Positions 42,542-52,209 of a stretch of 64,000 nt of DNA are shown here, piece after piece. Where the stretch lies: the NCBI RefSeq assembly GCF_030269925.1, contig NC_085112.1, forward strand, positions 14,571,501-14,635,500, read 5' to 3'. The notes beneath the pieces are model-generated. The model ran no database searches. It had not been told where the DNA came from and was given only the letters and a program-made list of their open reading frames with translations. Origin of the DNA: Bombyx mori (Eukaryota > Arthropoda > Insecta > Lepidoptera > Bombycidae). The translations under genes were made by a program, and so were the position numbers. The number at the start of each line of letters is the position of its first letter. Position 1 is the stretch's first letter.

Positions 42542-42765
42542 CATTCTCGCTCACGACTCGGTCGTGCGCGGACGTGCTTTCCGATCCGTGGCCCGCTTGC
42601 GAGCTACGTCTCTGAACTCACAGTTGTGCTCGACAGTTTAGTGACCGTGAATACATTCTCGTTTACGACTCGGTTGTGTGTGAACGTGCCTTCCAATCCG
42701 TTGGTCGCTTGCGACCTACGCATCGGAATACACATTTGTGCGTGATAGTGTTGTGACCGTGAATA
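42542..42765 (+). promoter_or_regulatory. Two tandem 112-bp 5' monomers
   Basis: 42542-42653 and 42654-42765 are a head-to-tail duplication without indels, each starting CATTCTCG and ending GTGACCGTGAATA, about 80% identical by eye. The first starts exactly at the target duplication, so the element's 5' end coincides with a monomer start. By analogy with LINEs that carry promoter monomers, these may hold the internal promoter; that function is inference. Confidence 0.75.
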
Positions 42766-42781
42766 CCCACCTCATACCAAC

Positions 42782-43055
42782 TGTCTTTTTCAAGGCAACC
42801 AATCGCTACGATCAGGCTTCCTGTGGCACTCACAGGCTAGCGATTTCCTAACCCTTCCCAAAACAACAGTCTTTTTCAAGACTAGACCCCCGCTCGCGAT
42901 TCTGCCTGCTGTAGCACTATACAGCCCGAGCGGGTTCCTTTCCTTTTCCCCGCCGATTGCCGTTTTCACGGCATAGGCATTCCCCCCCCTGCTCCTTGCT
43001 GTCCTGCAGCACAGGGGGGTTACAAATCCTATCCGGGGCCTCGCCTTTCGGCGAG
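42782..43055 (+). ncRNA. Structured 5'UTR: four UUUC-loop hairpins
   Basis: Four short hairpins each close a TTTC loop with different but paired stems: TGTCTT/AAGGCA (42782-42797), AGTCTT/AAGACT (42868-42883), TGCCGT/ACGGCA (42958-42973) and CTCGCC/GGCGAG (43040-43055). After each of the first three comes a longer hairpin: AATCGCT...AGCGATT (42801-42845), CCCGCTCG...CGAGCGGG (42889-42934) and CCCCCCTG...CAGGGGGG (42984-43019). Stems differ while pairing and loop are kept, which suggests a conserved RNA structure repeated about every 90 nt, just before the ORF1 start. Its function is unknown. Confidence 0.6.
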
Positions 43056-43104
43056 TTCAACAAAAGTCCCGGGGCCGCCCCCCCCGGGCAAGAAGACCGA
43101 AGAA

Positions 43105-44721
43105 ATGGAGCAAGAAGATGTTAGGGATATTGTCGGGTTCCTCCGGGATAGGTACCCGTCAATTAGGGCCGAGTACCTAGAGTATAGGGCCGCCCGTGGC
43201 AATCCCTCCCCCCCCGCGTCCGTCGCCGCGTATCTCAAACGTGCCTCGGAGGCACGCCGCGCGCCCCCCGCCGCCGCGTTAAGTTCGAGCGCACGTTCCG
43301 ACGATGCGACTCACGAAGCGCCTAGCGCTACCCCCACCCCCGCGCCCGCGTCGACTACGTCATCGCGCGTCTCGTCCGTCGCGACCTCGATCGTTTCGAG
43401 TTCAGGCTCCGATACCGAATCGGAGATGGATTTCGAATCCGCGTCAAGCCCTCAGCCTGGAACTTCGGATGGGTTCCAAACCGTAACGCGCGGTAAAAAG
43501 CGTACTCGCGCCGTGGAGTCCCGGAGCTCCACGACGAAGCAGACAAAATCCGCGACCGCCTCCCGCCCGCAGGTAGTCGTGACACCGGAGTCGGACTCCG
43601 CTCGCCGCGTACCCCCGCCGCCGCGTCCCAAGCCCGCGCCCGCTCCTAAAGCAGCTGTCCCGCCCCCGCTGATTCTCCAGGAAAAAACTGCGTGGAACCG
43701 CGTTTCCCAGGCCCTTCAGGCAAATAAAATCAACTACACCCATGCGCGTAACGTCGCGCATGGGATTCAGATCAAGGTCGCAACGCCGGGCGACCATAGG
43801 GCCCTCTCAGCATACCTCCGAAAGGAGAACATAGGTTTCCACACCTATGCTCTTCAGGAGGACCGCGAGCTCCGCGTAGTAATACGCGGAGTCCCTAAGG
43901 AGCTAGAAATAGACTACATTAAGGAGGATCTGACCGCTCAGGCCCTCCCGATAGTTAGTGTGCACCGGATGCACAGCGGGCGGGGCAAACAGCCCTATAA
44001 TATGATACTCGTGGCGTTAGAACCCACCCCGGAGGCCAAAAAGAAGATCGCATGTCTCACGACAATTTGCGGCCTATCCGGGATCTCGATCGAAGCCCCC
44101 CACAAGCGTGGCACTCCCGGGCAGTGCTACAGGTGCCAACTCTATGGCCACTCGGCGCGTAATTGCCACGCGCGCCCCCGTTGCGTGAAATGCCTCGGCG
44201 ATCACGCTACGTTAGATTGCGTTAGAGATAGGGAAACCGCGACCGAACCTCCCAGCTGTGTCCTATGCCTTAAGCAAGGGCACCCCGCGAACTACCGTGG
44301 ATGTCCCAGGGCTCCGCGAAAACGCCCAACCCACCCAGCTCCGCGAACCGTCGGCCCAAAGACTTCGGCACCTTCAGTGCCGAAACCCGCCTTCGTGCCG
44401 GCTGCAGTTCCCACGGTCTCGGCGTGGAAAAAGCCGCTGCCGTATACGAAGGCGGGAACGGAAACCGCACCCCCGCCCCCGCTCGTGACACGCCCCGCGC
44501 CCCAGCCCCTGCTCGCACCTCGCCCCGCGCCCGCGTTCCGTCCCCCGCAACCCTCCGCCGTCAACGACTTCGCGCTCGTGCGTGACTTCGTCACCGCGGT
44601 CAACTTCGACCGTCTGCGATCGTTCGCAGACGCGATACGTAGGTCGGTAACCCCCGAACAGCGGCTCGCGGCCGCTTTCGATCACATGGACGTCTACGAG
44701 TCCGTGTCGCGTACGTTATAA
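43105..44721 (+). CDS. Jockey ORF1, nucleic-acid-binding protein
   Basis: 538 residues. ORF1 proteins of this clade bind element RNA and help form the retrotransposition particle. The N-terminal ~50 residues (MEQEDVRDIVGFLRDRYPSI) are folded-looking, then comes a long Ser/Pro/Ala-rich linker. From about residue 190 there is a pre-C2HC/RRM-like region (ELRVVIRGVPKELEIDYIKE). Three zinc knuckles follow: CYRCQLYGHSARNC, CVKCLGDHATLDC and CVLCLKQGHPANYRGC. A second Pro-rich stretch leads to the C-terminal segment that is also present in the copy at 853-1053. The start at 43105 is the first ATG after the structured 5'UTR. The stop is 18 nt before, and in frame with, the ORF2 ATG. Confidence 0.87.
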   Translation: MEQEDVRDIVGFLRDRYPSIRAEYLEYRAARGNPSPPASVAAYLKRASEARRAPPAAALSSSARSDDATHEAPSATPTPAPASTTSSRVSSVATSIVSSSGSDTESEMDFESASSPQPGTSDGFQTVTRGKKRTRAVESRSSTTKQTKSATASRPQVVVTPESDSARRVPPPPRPKPAPAPKAAVPPPLILQEKTAWNRVSQALQANKINYTHARNVAHGIQIKVATPGDHRALSAYLRKENIGFHTYALQEDRELRVVIRGVPKELEIDYIKEDLTAQALPIVSVHRMHSGRGKQPYNMILVALEPTPEAKKKIACLTTICGLSGISIEAPHKRGTPGQCYRCQLYGHSARNCHARPRCVKCLGDHATLDCVRDRETATEPPSCVLCLKQGHPANYRGCPRAPRKRPTHPAPRTVGPKTSAPSVPKPAFVPAAVPTVSAWKKPLPYTKAGTETAPPPPLVTRPAPQPLLAPRPAPAFRPPQPSAVNDFALVRDFVTAVNFDRLRSFADAIRRSVTPEQRLAAAFDHMDVYESVSRTL

Positions 44722-44739
44722 AATCTTTACCGGTAACCA

Positions 44740-47622
44740 ATGGCGCAAAAAGGTAGAGAAAAACCGTATTCCCTTACGTTAGCATTCTATAATGCTAACG
44801 GACTCGCGCGGCAACGCGATCAAATTTTTGAATTCCTCCGCGACAATCTTGTAGATATTCTATTAGTGCAGGAAACCTGTCTGAAGCCCTCGCGTCGCGA
44901 CCCGAAAGTCGCGAATTACGTCATGGTTAGGAATGACAGACTCACCGCCTCCAAAGGCGGGACTGCCATTTACTATAGGCGGGCCCTGCACGTTGTCCCT
45001 CTCGATACTCCCTCGCTCTCACATATCGAGGCGTCAGTGTGCCGTATCTCGCTGACGGGACACCAGCCGATCGTCATCGCATCCGTTTATCTCCCCCCGG
45101 ACAAGCCCCTCCTGAGCAGTGACATCGAGTCACTGTTCGGCATGGGAGACTCTGTCATCCTGGCAGGCGATTTAAACTGCCACCACACTAGGTGGAACTG
45201 CCATCGTACAAACGTTAACGGTAGGCGTCTCGACGCGTTTATAGACGACCTCACCTTTGAAATAGTCGGTCCCCCAACTCCAACATGTTATCCGTATAAC
45301 ATCGCGCTCCGTCCGAGCACTATAGACCTGGCATTGCTTAGGAACGTAACTCTGCGCTTGCGTTCCATCGAAGCAATGTCAGAGCTCGACTCAGACCACC
45401 GACCTGTCGTTATGCAGCTCGGTCGCCCTCACAACCCAGTCACTGTTACGAGGACCATGGTGGATTGGAATAAGCTGGGCACGTGCCTAGCCGACGCCGC
45501 TCCGCCAATCCTCCCTTACGGCCCGGATTCGAATCCATCCCCCGAGGACACCGTCGAATCCATAAACATCATTACCGATCACATCTCTTCCGCGATCATT
45601 AGATCTTCTAAAGAAGTCGATGTGGAGGACAGCTTCCACCGCATCAGACTGTCCCCCGATCTTAGGAATCTCTTAAGAGTTAGGAACGCGGCAATCCGGG
45701 CCTACGATCGTCTTCCCACGCATTCAAACCGGATTCAGATGCGTCGTCTACAACGCGAAGTCCACTCCCGCTTAAGCGACGCGCGTAACGATAATTGGCA
45801 TAGTTATTTAGAACAACTCGCGCCCTCCCACCAAGCATACTGGCGACTAGCTAGGACTCTCAAATCCGAAACTACCGCTACTATGCCTCCCCTCTTACGC
45901 CCTTCAGGCCAACCACCGGCATTCGATGACGATGACAAGGCTGAGCTGCTGGCCGATGCACTGCAAGAGCAGTGCACCACCAGCACTCAACACACGGACC
46001 CCGAACACACCGAGTTAGTCGACAGGGAGGTCGAGCGCAGAGCTTCCCTGCCGCCCTCGGACGCGTTACCCCCCATTACCACGGACGAAGTTAGAGACGC
46101 GATCCACAACCTCCAACCTAGGAAGGCACCAGGCTCCGACGGCATCCACAACCGCGCGCTAAAATTTTTGCCAGTCCAACTGATAGCAATGTTGGCTACA
46201 ATTTTAAATGCCGCTATGACGCACTGCATCTTTCCCGCGGTGTGGAAAGAAGCGGACGTTATCGGTATACATAAGCCGGGCAAACCGACAAACGAAACTT
46301 CTAGTTACCGTCCGATTAGTCTCCTCTCGACGATAGGAAAAATCTACGAACGGCTCCTTAGGAAACGCCTCTGGGATTTTGTTACCGCGAACAAAATTCT
46401 CATAGACGAACAGTTCGGATTCCGCTCTAAACACTCGTGCGTACAACAAGTGCACCGCCTCACGGAGCACATTCTGATAGGACTAAATAGGCGTAAACAA
46501 ATCCCGACCGGCGCCCTCTTCTTCGACATCGCGAAGGCGTTCGACAAAGTCTGGCACAACGGTTTAATTTATAAACTGTACAACATGGGAGTGCCAGACA
46601 GACTCGTGCTCATCATACGAGACTTCTTGTCGAACCGTTCGTTTCGATATCGAGTAGAGGGAACTCGTTCTCGTCCCCGTCAACTGACCGCCGGAGTCCC
46701 GCAAGGCTCCGCGCTCTCCCCGTTATTATTTAGTTTGTATATCAATGATATACCCCGGTCTCCGGAGACCCATCTAGCGCTCTTCGCCGATGACACGGCT
46801 ATCTACTACTCGTGTAGGAAGATGTCGCTGCTTCATCGGCGACTCCAGATCGCAGTAGCCACCATGGGACAGTGGTTCCGGAAGTGGCGAATAGACATCA
46901 ACCCCACGAAAAGCGCAGCGGTGCTCTTCAAAAGGGGTCGCCCTCCGAACATCACTTCGAGCATCCCACTCCGTAGTAGGCGCGCAAACACCTCCGCCGT
47001 TAGTCCCATCACTCTCTTTGGCCAGCCCATACCGTGGGTCTCGAAGGTCAAATATCTAGGCGTCACCCTCGACAGAGGGATGACATTCCGTCCCCATATA
47101 AAAACGGTACGCGACCGCGCCGCGTTTATTCTAGGACGACTCTATCCAATGCTTTGTAGTCGAAGCAAACTGTCCCTCCGTAATAAGGTAACTCTCTACA
47201 AAACTTGTATACGCCCCGTCATGACGTATGCAAGCGTAGTGTTCGCTCACGCAGCCCGCACCAACTTGAAATCCCTTCAGGTTATTCAATCACGATTCTG
47301 CAGGATAGCCGTCGGAGCGCCTTGGTTCCTTAGGAATGTGGATCTCCACGACGACCTGGAGCTCGACTCTTTTAGTAAGTATCTACAGTCGGCATCGCTG
47401 CGCCATTTTGAGAAGGCGGCACGACATGAGAACCCTCTCATCGTAGCCGCTGGAAATTACATACCCGACCCAGTAGACCGAATGGTAAACCGTCGACGTC
47501 GCCCAAAGCACGTCATTACGGATCCTCCTGATCCATTAACGGTGCTTTTAGGCACCACAAGCACCGGTCACCGTCCTCGTCGAACCCGTCGCTTGCGACG
47601 AAGGGCTCGACGAGCGAACTAA
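44740..47622 (+). CDS. Jockey ORF2: endonuclease and reverse transcriptase
   Basis: 960 residues, the replicase of the element. Endonuclease motifs: FYNANGLARQRDQ, LVQETCLKP, SVYLPPDKPL, LAGDLNCHHTRWN, SELDSDHRPVV. RT motifs: GIHKPGKP, SSYRPISLLSTIGKIYERLL, EQFGFRSKHSCVQQVHRL, FFDIAKAFDKVWH, AGVPQGSALSPLLFSLYIND, LFADDTAIYYS (catalytic FADD) and KYLGVTLDRGMTF. The C-terminus is basic and ends RRLRRRARRAN, a form also seen in the copy at 37422. No damage is visible. ORF2 is probably reached by reinitiation after ORF1, since it lies 18 nt downstream in the same frame. Confidence 0.93.
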   Translation: MAQKGREKPYSLTLAFYNANGLARQRDQIFEFLRDNLVDILLVQETCLKPSRRDPKVANYVMVRNDRLTASKGGTAIYYRRALHVVPLDTPSLSHIEASVCRISLTGHQPIVIASVYLPPDKPLLSSDIESLFGMGDSVILAGDLNCHHTRWNCHRTNVNGRRLDAFIDDLTFEIVGPPTPTCYPYNIALRPSTIDLALLRNVTLRLRSIEAMSELDSDHRPVVMQLGRPHNPVTVTRTMVDWNKLGTCLADAAPPILPYGPDSNPSPEDTVESINIITDHISSAIIRSSKEVDVEDSFHRIRLSPDLRNLLRVRNAAIRAYDRLPTHSNRIQMRRLQREVHSRLSDARNDNWHSYLEQLAPSHQAYWRLARTLKSETTATMPPLLRPSGQPPAFDDDDKAELLADALQEQCTTSTQHTDPEHTELVDREVERRASLPPSDALPPITTDEVRDAIHNLQPRKAPGSDGIHNRALKFLPVQLIAMLATILNAAMTHCIFPAVWKEADVIGIHKPGKPTNETSSYRPISLLSTIGKIYERLLRKRLWDFVTANKILIDEQFGFRSKHSCVQQVHRLTEHILIGLNRRKQIPTGALFFDIAKAFDKVWHNGLIYKLYNMGVPDRLVLIIRDFLSNRSFRYRVEGTRSRPRQLTAGVPQGSALSPLLFSLYINDIPRSPETHLALFADDTAIYYSCRKMSLLHRRLQIAVATMGQWFRKWRIDINPTKSAAVLFKRGRPPNITSSIPLRSRRANTSAVSPITLFGQPIPWVSKVKYLGVTLDRGMTFRPHIKTVRDRAAFILGRLYPMLCSRSKLSLRNKVTLYKTCIRPVMTYASVVFAHAARTNLKSLQVIQSRFCRIAVGAPWFLRNVDLHDDLELDSFSKYLQSASLRHFEKAARHENPLIVAAGNYIPDPVDRMVNRRRRPKHVITDPPDPLTVLLGTTSTGHRPRRTRRLRRRARRAN

Positions 47623-47844
47623 CCCATAGACACAGCCCACTGAGTTTCTCGCCGGATCTTCTCAGTGGGTCGCGTTTCCGATCCGGTGGTAGATTCAGCG
47701 AAGCACTGCTCTTGCTAGGGTCAGTGTTAGCAACTCTCCGGTTGAGCCCCGCGAGCTCACCTACTAACGTTAGGGTGAAGCTGAAGTAGCCTCTCAAGGC
47801 TATCAGCATAGGTAGGAAAAAAAAAAAAAAAAAAACATAAAACA

Positions 47845-49050
47845 ATCAAATCTGACTTCAAATAAATTCGCTTGATGCGACTACACTAAACTGATTGATG
47901 CGACAATATAATATCCTGAAAGCACATACATGAAGAAATAAGAGAATGACAGAGAGAGAGACAGAGAGAGTATGCTTTACTGTACACCAAAATAAATAAA
48001 AATGCAAAACATCAAATACAAAAAAGTACAATGGGCCGTCTATTAATAGCAGATCTGAAAATAAAATCCGATTAAAATTCAAATACGCAATAAACTATCC
48101 TAGTACATATTATATGAATTGGTGTTATATTAAGACTTGCACTGATAGTTACTATCGGCTTTCTAATTTCAATATTGATAATGATAATTTAGACGTCTAG
48201 GTACTTTCTAACGAACCCTTCACACTCTGCTATAAATAGCAACTTTCAATCGAGTAACCCAAGTAATACCCAAAGTAAGCCAGCTGAAACTAAACATTCA
48301 ATACATATTATTAAGATTCCGTGATTGGATCGGGTTGCCGCTCTGAAATTTGCCCTCTCGACGCCGCTTTACATAAAATTAACATTATCGATTCAACGCT
48401 ATTGGTATTAACAGGTAAATCCATAGTTGGGACGTATGTCTTGATAAAATCGACGGGCACATTGACGCTATTAATTAAGCTGGTACAGTTAATAACTGAG
48501 GCTAAGACTGACGAGAAATATAAAAAAATCTAGTTAGCATAATTTTGCTTGGTCGTTTCACCAAGCGGTGAGTGTGAGCGGAATTAATGGCTTTCGAGTG
48601 ATCTCCTACGAGAAATGATTTGAAACTCGTTGTATTTGATTCGATTCTGCAAGAAAATTCTTAGATGAAGCGTCCAACACTGGAAGCTCTTTGGGGAATG
48701 GCGATGATCTCAATGGAAGAATATCCTGTGGCCATTTTTCAGACTCTCGCGAGTTTGTCGAGTCTGCTCTTCAAACGAGTTTCGAAGATTCCCTAGCTAT
48801 TAGTAATAACTAAACCCTGGTTCTAGCTTAGTTGAAGATCGCGGATAACAAAAACCACTTATTCAATTTGGATTAAAAAGTAATTTATTTTGCGATTTGT
48901 TAAAATTCACTCAGGCAATAGTTGATATCAAGTTAAGCCGTGTCCAGTTAAGAATTATCAAGAAAATACTATGATAAAACAGTTTCTTGCTCGTTCTATC
49001 GATGAAGATTAATGCAATCAAGAAGCCTTGTAATCGACACATTATGTAAA
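47845..49050. other. AT-rich stretch without a supported gene
   Basis: A GAGAGACAGAGAG run lies near 47948-47970. The 70-codon plus frame at 48321-48533 carries no motif. No repeats recognised. Confidence 0.45.
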
Positions 49051-49237
49051 TGAAGCAGTAATGCGTTTCGGTATGAAGGGCGGAGCAGCCATTGTAACTA
49101 TATTGAGACCTTAGGACTTATATCTCAAGGCGGGTTGCGCATTTACGTTGTAGATGTCTATGGGCTCCAGAAACCACTTAACAACAAGTGGGCTACAAGC
49201 TCGTCCGCCCATCTAAGCAATAATAAAATAAAAAAAC
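49051..49237 (+). mobile_element. Bm1: Bm1-type SINE 3' half
   Basis: Plus-strand body from GAAGCAGTAATGCGTTTCGG through ATCTAAGCAATAATAAAATA. It lacks the head and the AT-rich middle. Confidence 0.78.
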
Positions 49238-49326
49238 CTCAAACTTCTCTAATACTCTTTAGAGTTACTCTAATTAGAGTGCGATATACGTGCTCAACCA
49301 GTTTTTTTTAAATGTATTTATATAAA

Positions 49327-49746
49327 CTAGAGTTCCCGTAGTAGTCGAAATTCGACTATAATTAATTAGAATTGTAAGTTTGTACACTATTATGATTGTA
49401 TTTTATACTTCTATAATCACAAATTTCGCCAAGGCAATAAAAAAAATTAACAAAGACAAACAATATTTAATGTTGAGAATACACATTTGACAACAGACGT
49501 CAAGAACGAAAGTTTGACAATAAATAGTATGCATGCGTGTGTGCGTCAAATACGTGTGGTATGTAGTGTGTGTAATGTTTTCTTTATTGATTTAATGTAT
49601 CTTCTATGCATTATTTTACAAAAATATTAGCATTGTGCACTTCTTCTCTATATTCTCTGTAAGTTTGGAAAATTTCATACTCCTCCGTCCGCGCAATTTT
49701 CGTAAAAAGGGATACAAAGTTTTTGCTTCACGTATTAATATATAGA
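49327..49746 (-). mobile_element. Helitron-like element H1
   Basis: CTAG at 49327-49330 with A before it; the TC end is at 49745-49746, followed by T. The subterminal hairpin TAGTCGAAATTCGACTA is at 49342-49358. 420 bp, no coding capacity. Confidence 0.73.
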
Positions 49747-50185
49747 TGGTACCGCATTGTCAATATTAAATCCCCGAGATGTTATTTCGAGAAACTATTA
49801 CTAATTCGAAGCATTCAAATTTGGGTACTAATTCAATGTCTATTGTGGTAATCTTTATGACCTACCCACGAACTAGGATTAGCTGGAAATTTATTGCACC
49901 TGTAACCGTTGCCAGCATCGGAGACAGCTTAGCGACTCTAATTCAGGATTAACGTTTTAGTCGTGTTTGGTCAACGGAAAACTTTGGATACGAAAAATCA
50001 GACAAATATATAATTCACTTGAGTCTGTTCATTAGAAAATCGCGAAATTAAAATAATTCACTACTTGGATCATTGAAATTGGCCAGGTAGGCTCTTCGCC
50101 CATTTATTGTTTAACTGATAGATGTCAATGTGCATATCGCAATCCGCTTTGAGACATCAAGTCTAATTCTCAATTTTGAATCCAT
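49747..50185. other. No gene seen
   Basis: Nothing recognised; ends at the Jockey target site. Confidence 0.4.
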
Positions 50186-50194
50186 GAGACCCAT

Positions 50195-50345
50195 TTCGAT
50201 CCGGTGGTAGATTCTGCGAAGCACTGCTCTTGCTAGGGTCAGTGTTAGCAACTCTCCGGTTGAGCCCCGCGAGCTCACCTACAAACGTTAGGGTGAAGCT
50301 GAAATAGCCTCTCAAGGCTATCAGCATAGGTAGGGAAAAAAAAAA
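50195..50345 (+). mobile_element. Very short Jockey 3'UTR insertion
   Basis: 151 bp of Jockey 3'UTR (GATCCGGTGGTAGATTCTGC through CAGCATAGGTAGGG) with poly(A). GAGACCCAT flanks it exactly at 50186-50194 and 50346-50354. It closely matches the full-length element, which suggests a recent insertion. Confidence 0.85.
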
Positions 50346-50724
50346 GAGACCCATCCAATAGTGTTTAAATTTTGAGATTTCGGTTTGTATAACACGTTTT
50401 TATTCTTATTCGTTCGTGAATAAATGTCAAATACGTATTTGCTTAGATAAAAATGTACCTTTTAAGGGATACTTATCATCGTAATATTAAAAAAAATCGG
50501 TACTTTAATTTTCTTTAATATAACACTAGCCTTTGCCGGCAGCCAAGGAAAATATACATATAATAGTTTCCCGTAGGAATGATGTCTTTTGCGACGTAAA
50601 AGGTAGCCTGTGTCAGTCTCTTGACCAAAAACGATGACTTTAAAAAAGTCAATCCGTTCCATCGTTTGAACTTGAACGAAGGACAATCAAACACAAACAT
50701 ACACACTTTCATTTTTATAATATT

Positions 50725-51009
50725 ACTGCTACTGAGCTGGCGCTATGACCCCGAAGTGGGTCTTGGCCTCCGACAATAAACTTTGCCGTTCATCCCGGCG
50801 CTACGCAACACCTTGCCAGTCCAACACTTGGAGCTCCCGTAAATTTCCTTCCACAGCGTCAGACCAGCGGTACTTGAGCCTCCCTACGGAGCGGCGTCCC
50901 TCCGGTACACCCGCGTACACCCGTTTCACAGCCCGACCCTGCTCCATACGCACTACATGCCCGAGCCATCCGAGCCTCCGTGCCTTCATCTCCCCCAGAA
51001 TATTTGGCA
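50725..51009 (-). pseudogene. RTE-like LINE ORF2 C-terminus
   Basis: Minus strand reads NILGEMKARRLGWLGHVVRM, EGRRSVGRLKYRWSDAVEGN and LQVLDWQGVA, then a TAG, then RDERQSLLSEAKTHFGVIAP. This is a clean C-terminal block of RTE-group ORF2 with a single nonsense codon. At its 5' junction a 12-bp palindrome is present (50997-51021). Confidence 0.7.
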
Positions 51010-51021
51010 GCCAAATATTCT
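50997..51021. repeat. 12-bp fold-back at a LINE 5' junction
   Basis: AGAATATTTGGC, one A, then GCCAAATATTCT: a perfect inverted repeat. The arm 50997-51008 is part of the element's coding sequence (NIL of NILGEMK), while the outer arm is its inverted copy. Confidence 0.75.
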
Positions 51022-51177
51022 GCCAAAAATATATTTATAATATTAGTATGGATTATATAATTTTTAAATACCATTATAGAAACATGTAACTGCAAATCTA
51101 TCGTACTTTAAGCTGCTATTCGCTTTGCAGATTCTATATATGAACTGTATAAAAAATAAACATTTGTCGAATTTTTT

Positions 51178-51293
51178 TTTTATTTTTTTATTGCCCTTGT
51201 AGGCAGACGAGCAAACGGCCCACCTGATGGTGAGTGGTTACCGTCGCCCATGGACTTCAGCAATGCCAGGAGTAGAGCCAAGCCGCTGCCTAC
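51178..51293 (-). mobile_element. BMC1-like LINE tail
   Basis: Poly(T), ATTGCCCTTGTAGGCAGACG, CAGCAATGCCAGGAGTAGAG and CCAAGCCGCTGCCTAC. Minus strand, 5'-truncated at the start of the tail. Confidence 0.78.
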
Positions 51294-51756
51294 TAAATTG
51301 AATATATTATTAGTTTTTTCTATATTAGAAACATGTTCAGTTATACATTCTATAGAAACAGCTATCACTGTCTGCCTATGTTTTCAAAATACTCTGTATT
51401 ACGTATTAGTAGAGTACATAACACCCATCAAATACTATTACTCATTCGGTTAACAATACAATACTCTTAAAAGGATATCCGGAATTACGTTACAAGTCCT
51501 CTCACAATCGGTTAATTAACTTACCATCCTCACAAATCCGAATCTTGTTTGCCGGTACAAAGGAAATACATCTCTGCACGCGCTTAATAATAAAGCTCAG
51601 TTTGCAATACAGTACTGATAGCTTTCCGATAGTAGTAATTACAATGGCTTTAAGTACCTTAATATAAATATATGGATATGGACAAAGTTACACTACGCGC
51701 CTCTATGAATTGGTATTATTTTTTAATCCAACGATTTAACCATATTTAAACAATGT
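51294..51756. other. No gene seen
   Basis: AT-rich, nothing recognised. Confidence 0.4.
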
Positions 51757-51761
51757 AGTTT

Positions 51762-52204
51762 GAAGTCTTCGTGGTCTAAAGGATAAGACGTCCGGTGTAT
51801 TCGTGTTGAGCGATGCACCGGTGTTCGAATCTCAGGCGGGTACCAATTTTTCTAATGAAATACGTATTCAACAAATGTTCACGATTGACTTCCACGATGA
51901 AGGAATAGCATCGTGTAATAAAAATCAAACCCGCAAAATTATAATTTGCGTAATTAGTGGTGGTAGGACGTCTTGTGAGTTCGCACGGGTACCACCACCA
52001 CCCCGCCTATTTCTGCCGTGAAGCAGTAATGCAATTCGGTTTGAAGGGTGGGGCAGCCGTTGTAACTATACTTGAGACCTTAGAACTTATATCTGAAGGT
52101 GAGTGGCGCATTTACGTTGTAGATGCTTATGGGCTCCAGTAACCACTAACACACTAAACAGGTGGGCTGTGAGCTCGTCCCCCCATCTAAGCAATAAAAA
52201 AAAA
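51762..52204 (+). mobile_element. Bm1: Full-length Bm1 SINE
   Basis: The clearest complete copy on the plus strand: head GAAGTCTTCGTGGTCTAAAG with the B-box region CCGGTGTTCGAATCTCA (a small deletion follows), AT-rich middle, body, tail CATCTAAGCAATAAAAAA. AGTTT at 51757-51761 and 52205-52209 is a likely short target duplication. Length ~443 bp. Confidence 0.87.
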
Positions 52205-52209
52205 AGTTT

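Larger units (their letters stand above)
42542..47833 (+). mobile_element. Full-length, apparently intact Jockey-clade LINE
   Basis: A 5.29-kb non-LTR retrotransposon: 5'UTR 42542-43104, ORF1 43105-44721, ORF2 44740-47622, 3'UTR to 47816 and a poly(A) tail. AACATAAAACA at 42531-42541 recurs at 47834-47844, so both ends are fixed. Both ORFs are uninterrupted and the catalytic motifs are present, so it may be able to move. The GC-rich body contrasts with the AT-rich flanks. At least six truncated relatives are in this window (1, 10785, 10890, 31211, 37422, 50195). Jockey-clade placement rests on the ORF1 zinc knuckles and the poly(A) tail; the family name is not known to me. Confidence 0.88.

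Noticed and set aside
42542..42600. HDV-like self-cleaving ribozyme at the Jockey 5' end, as known for some LINEs
   Set aside because: I could not fit the nested double-pseudoknot pairing to these bases; the visible structure here is a simple tandem repeat.
43304..44685. Several 60-117 codon frames on both strands over Jockey ORF1
   Set aside because: Shadows of the GC-rich ORF1; they lack motifs and overlap a well-supported gene.
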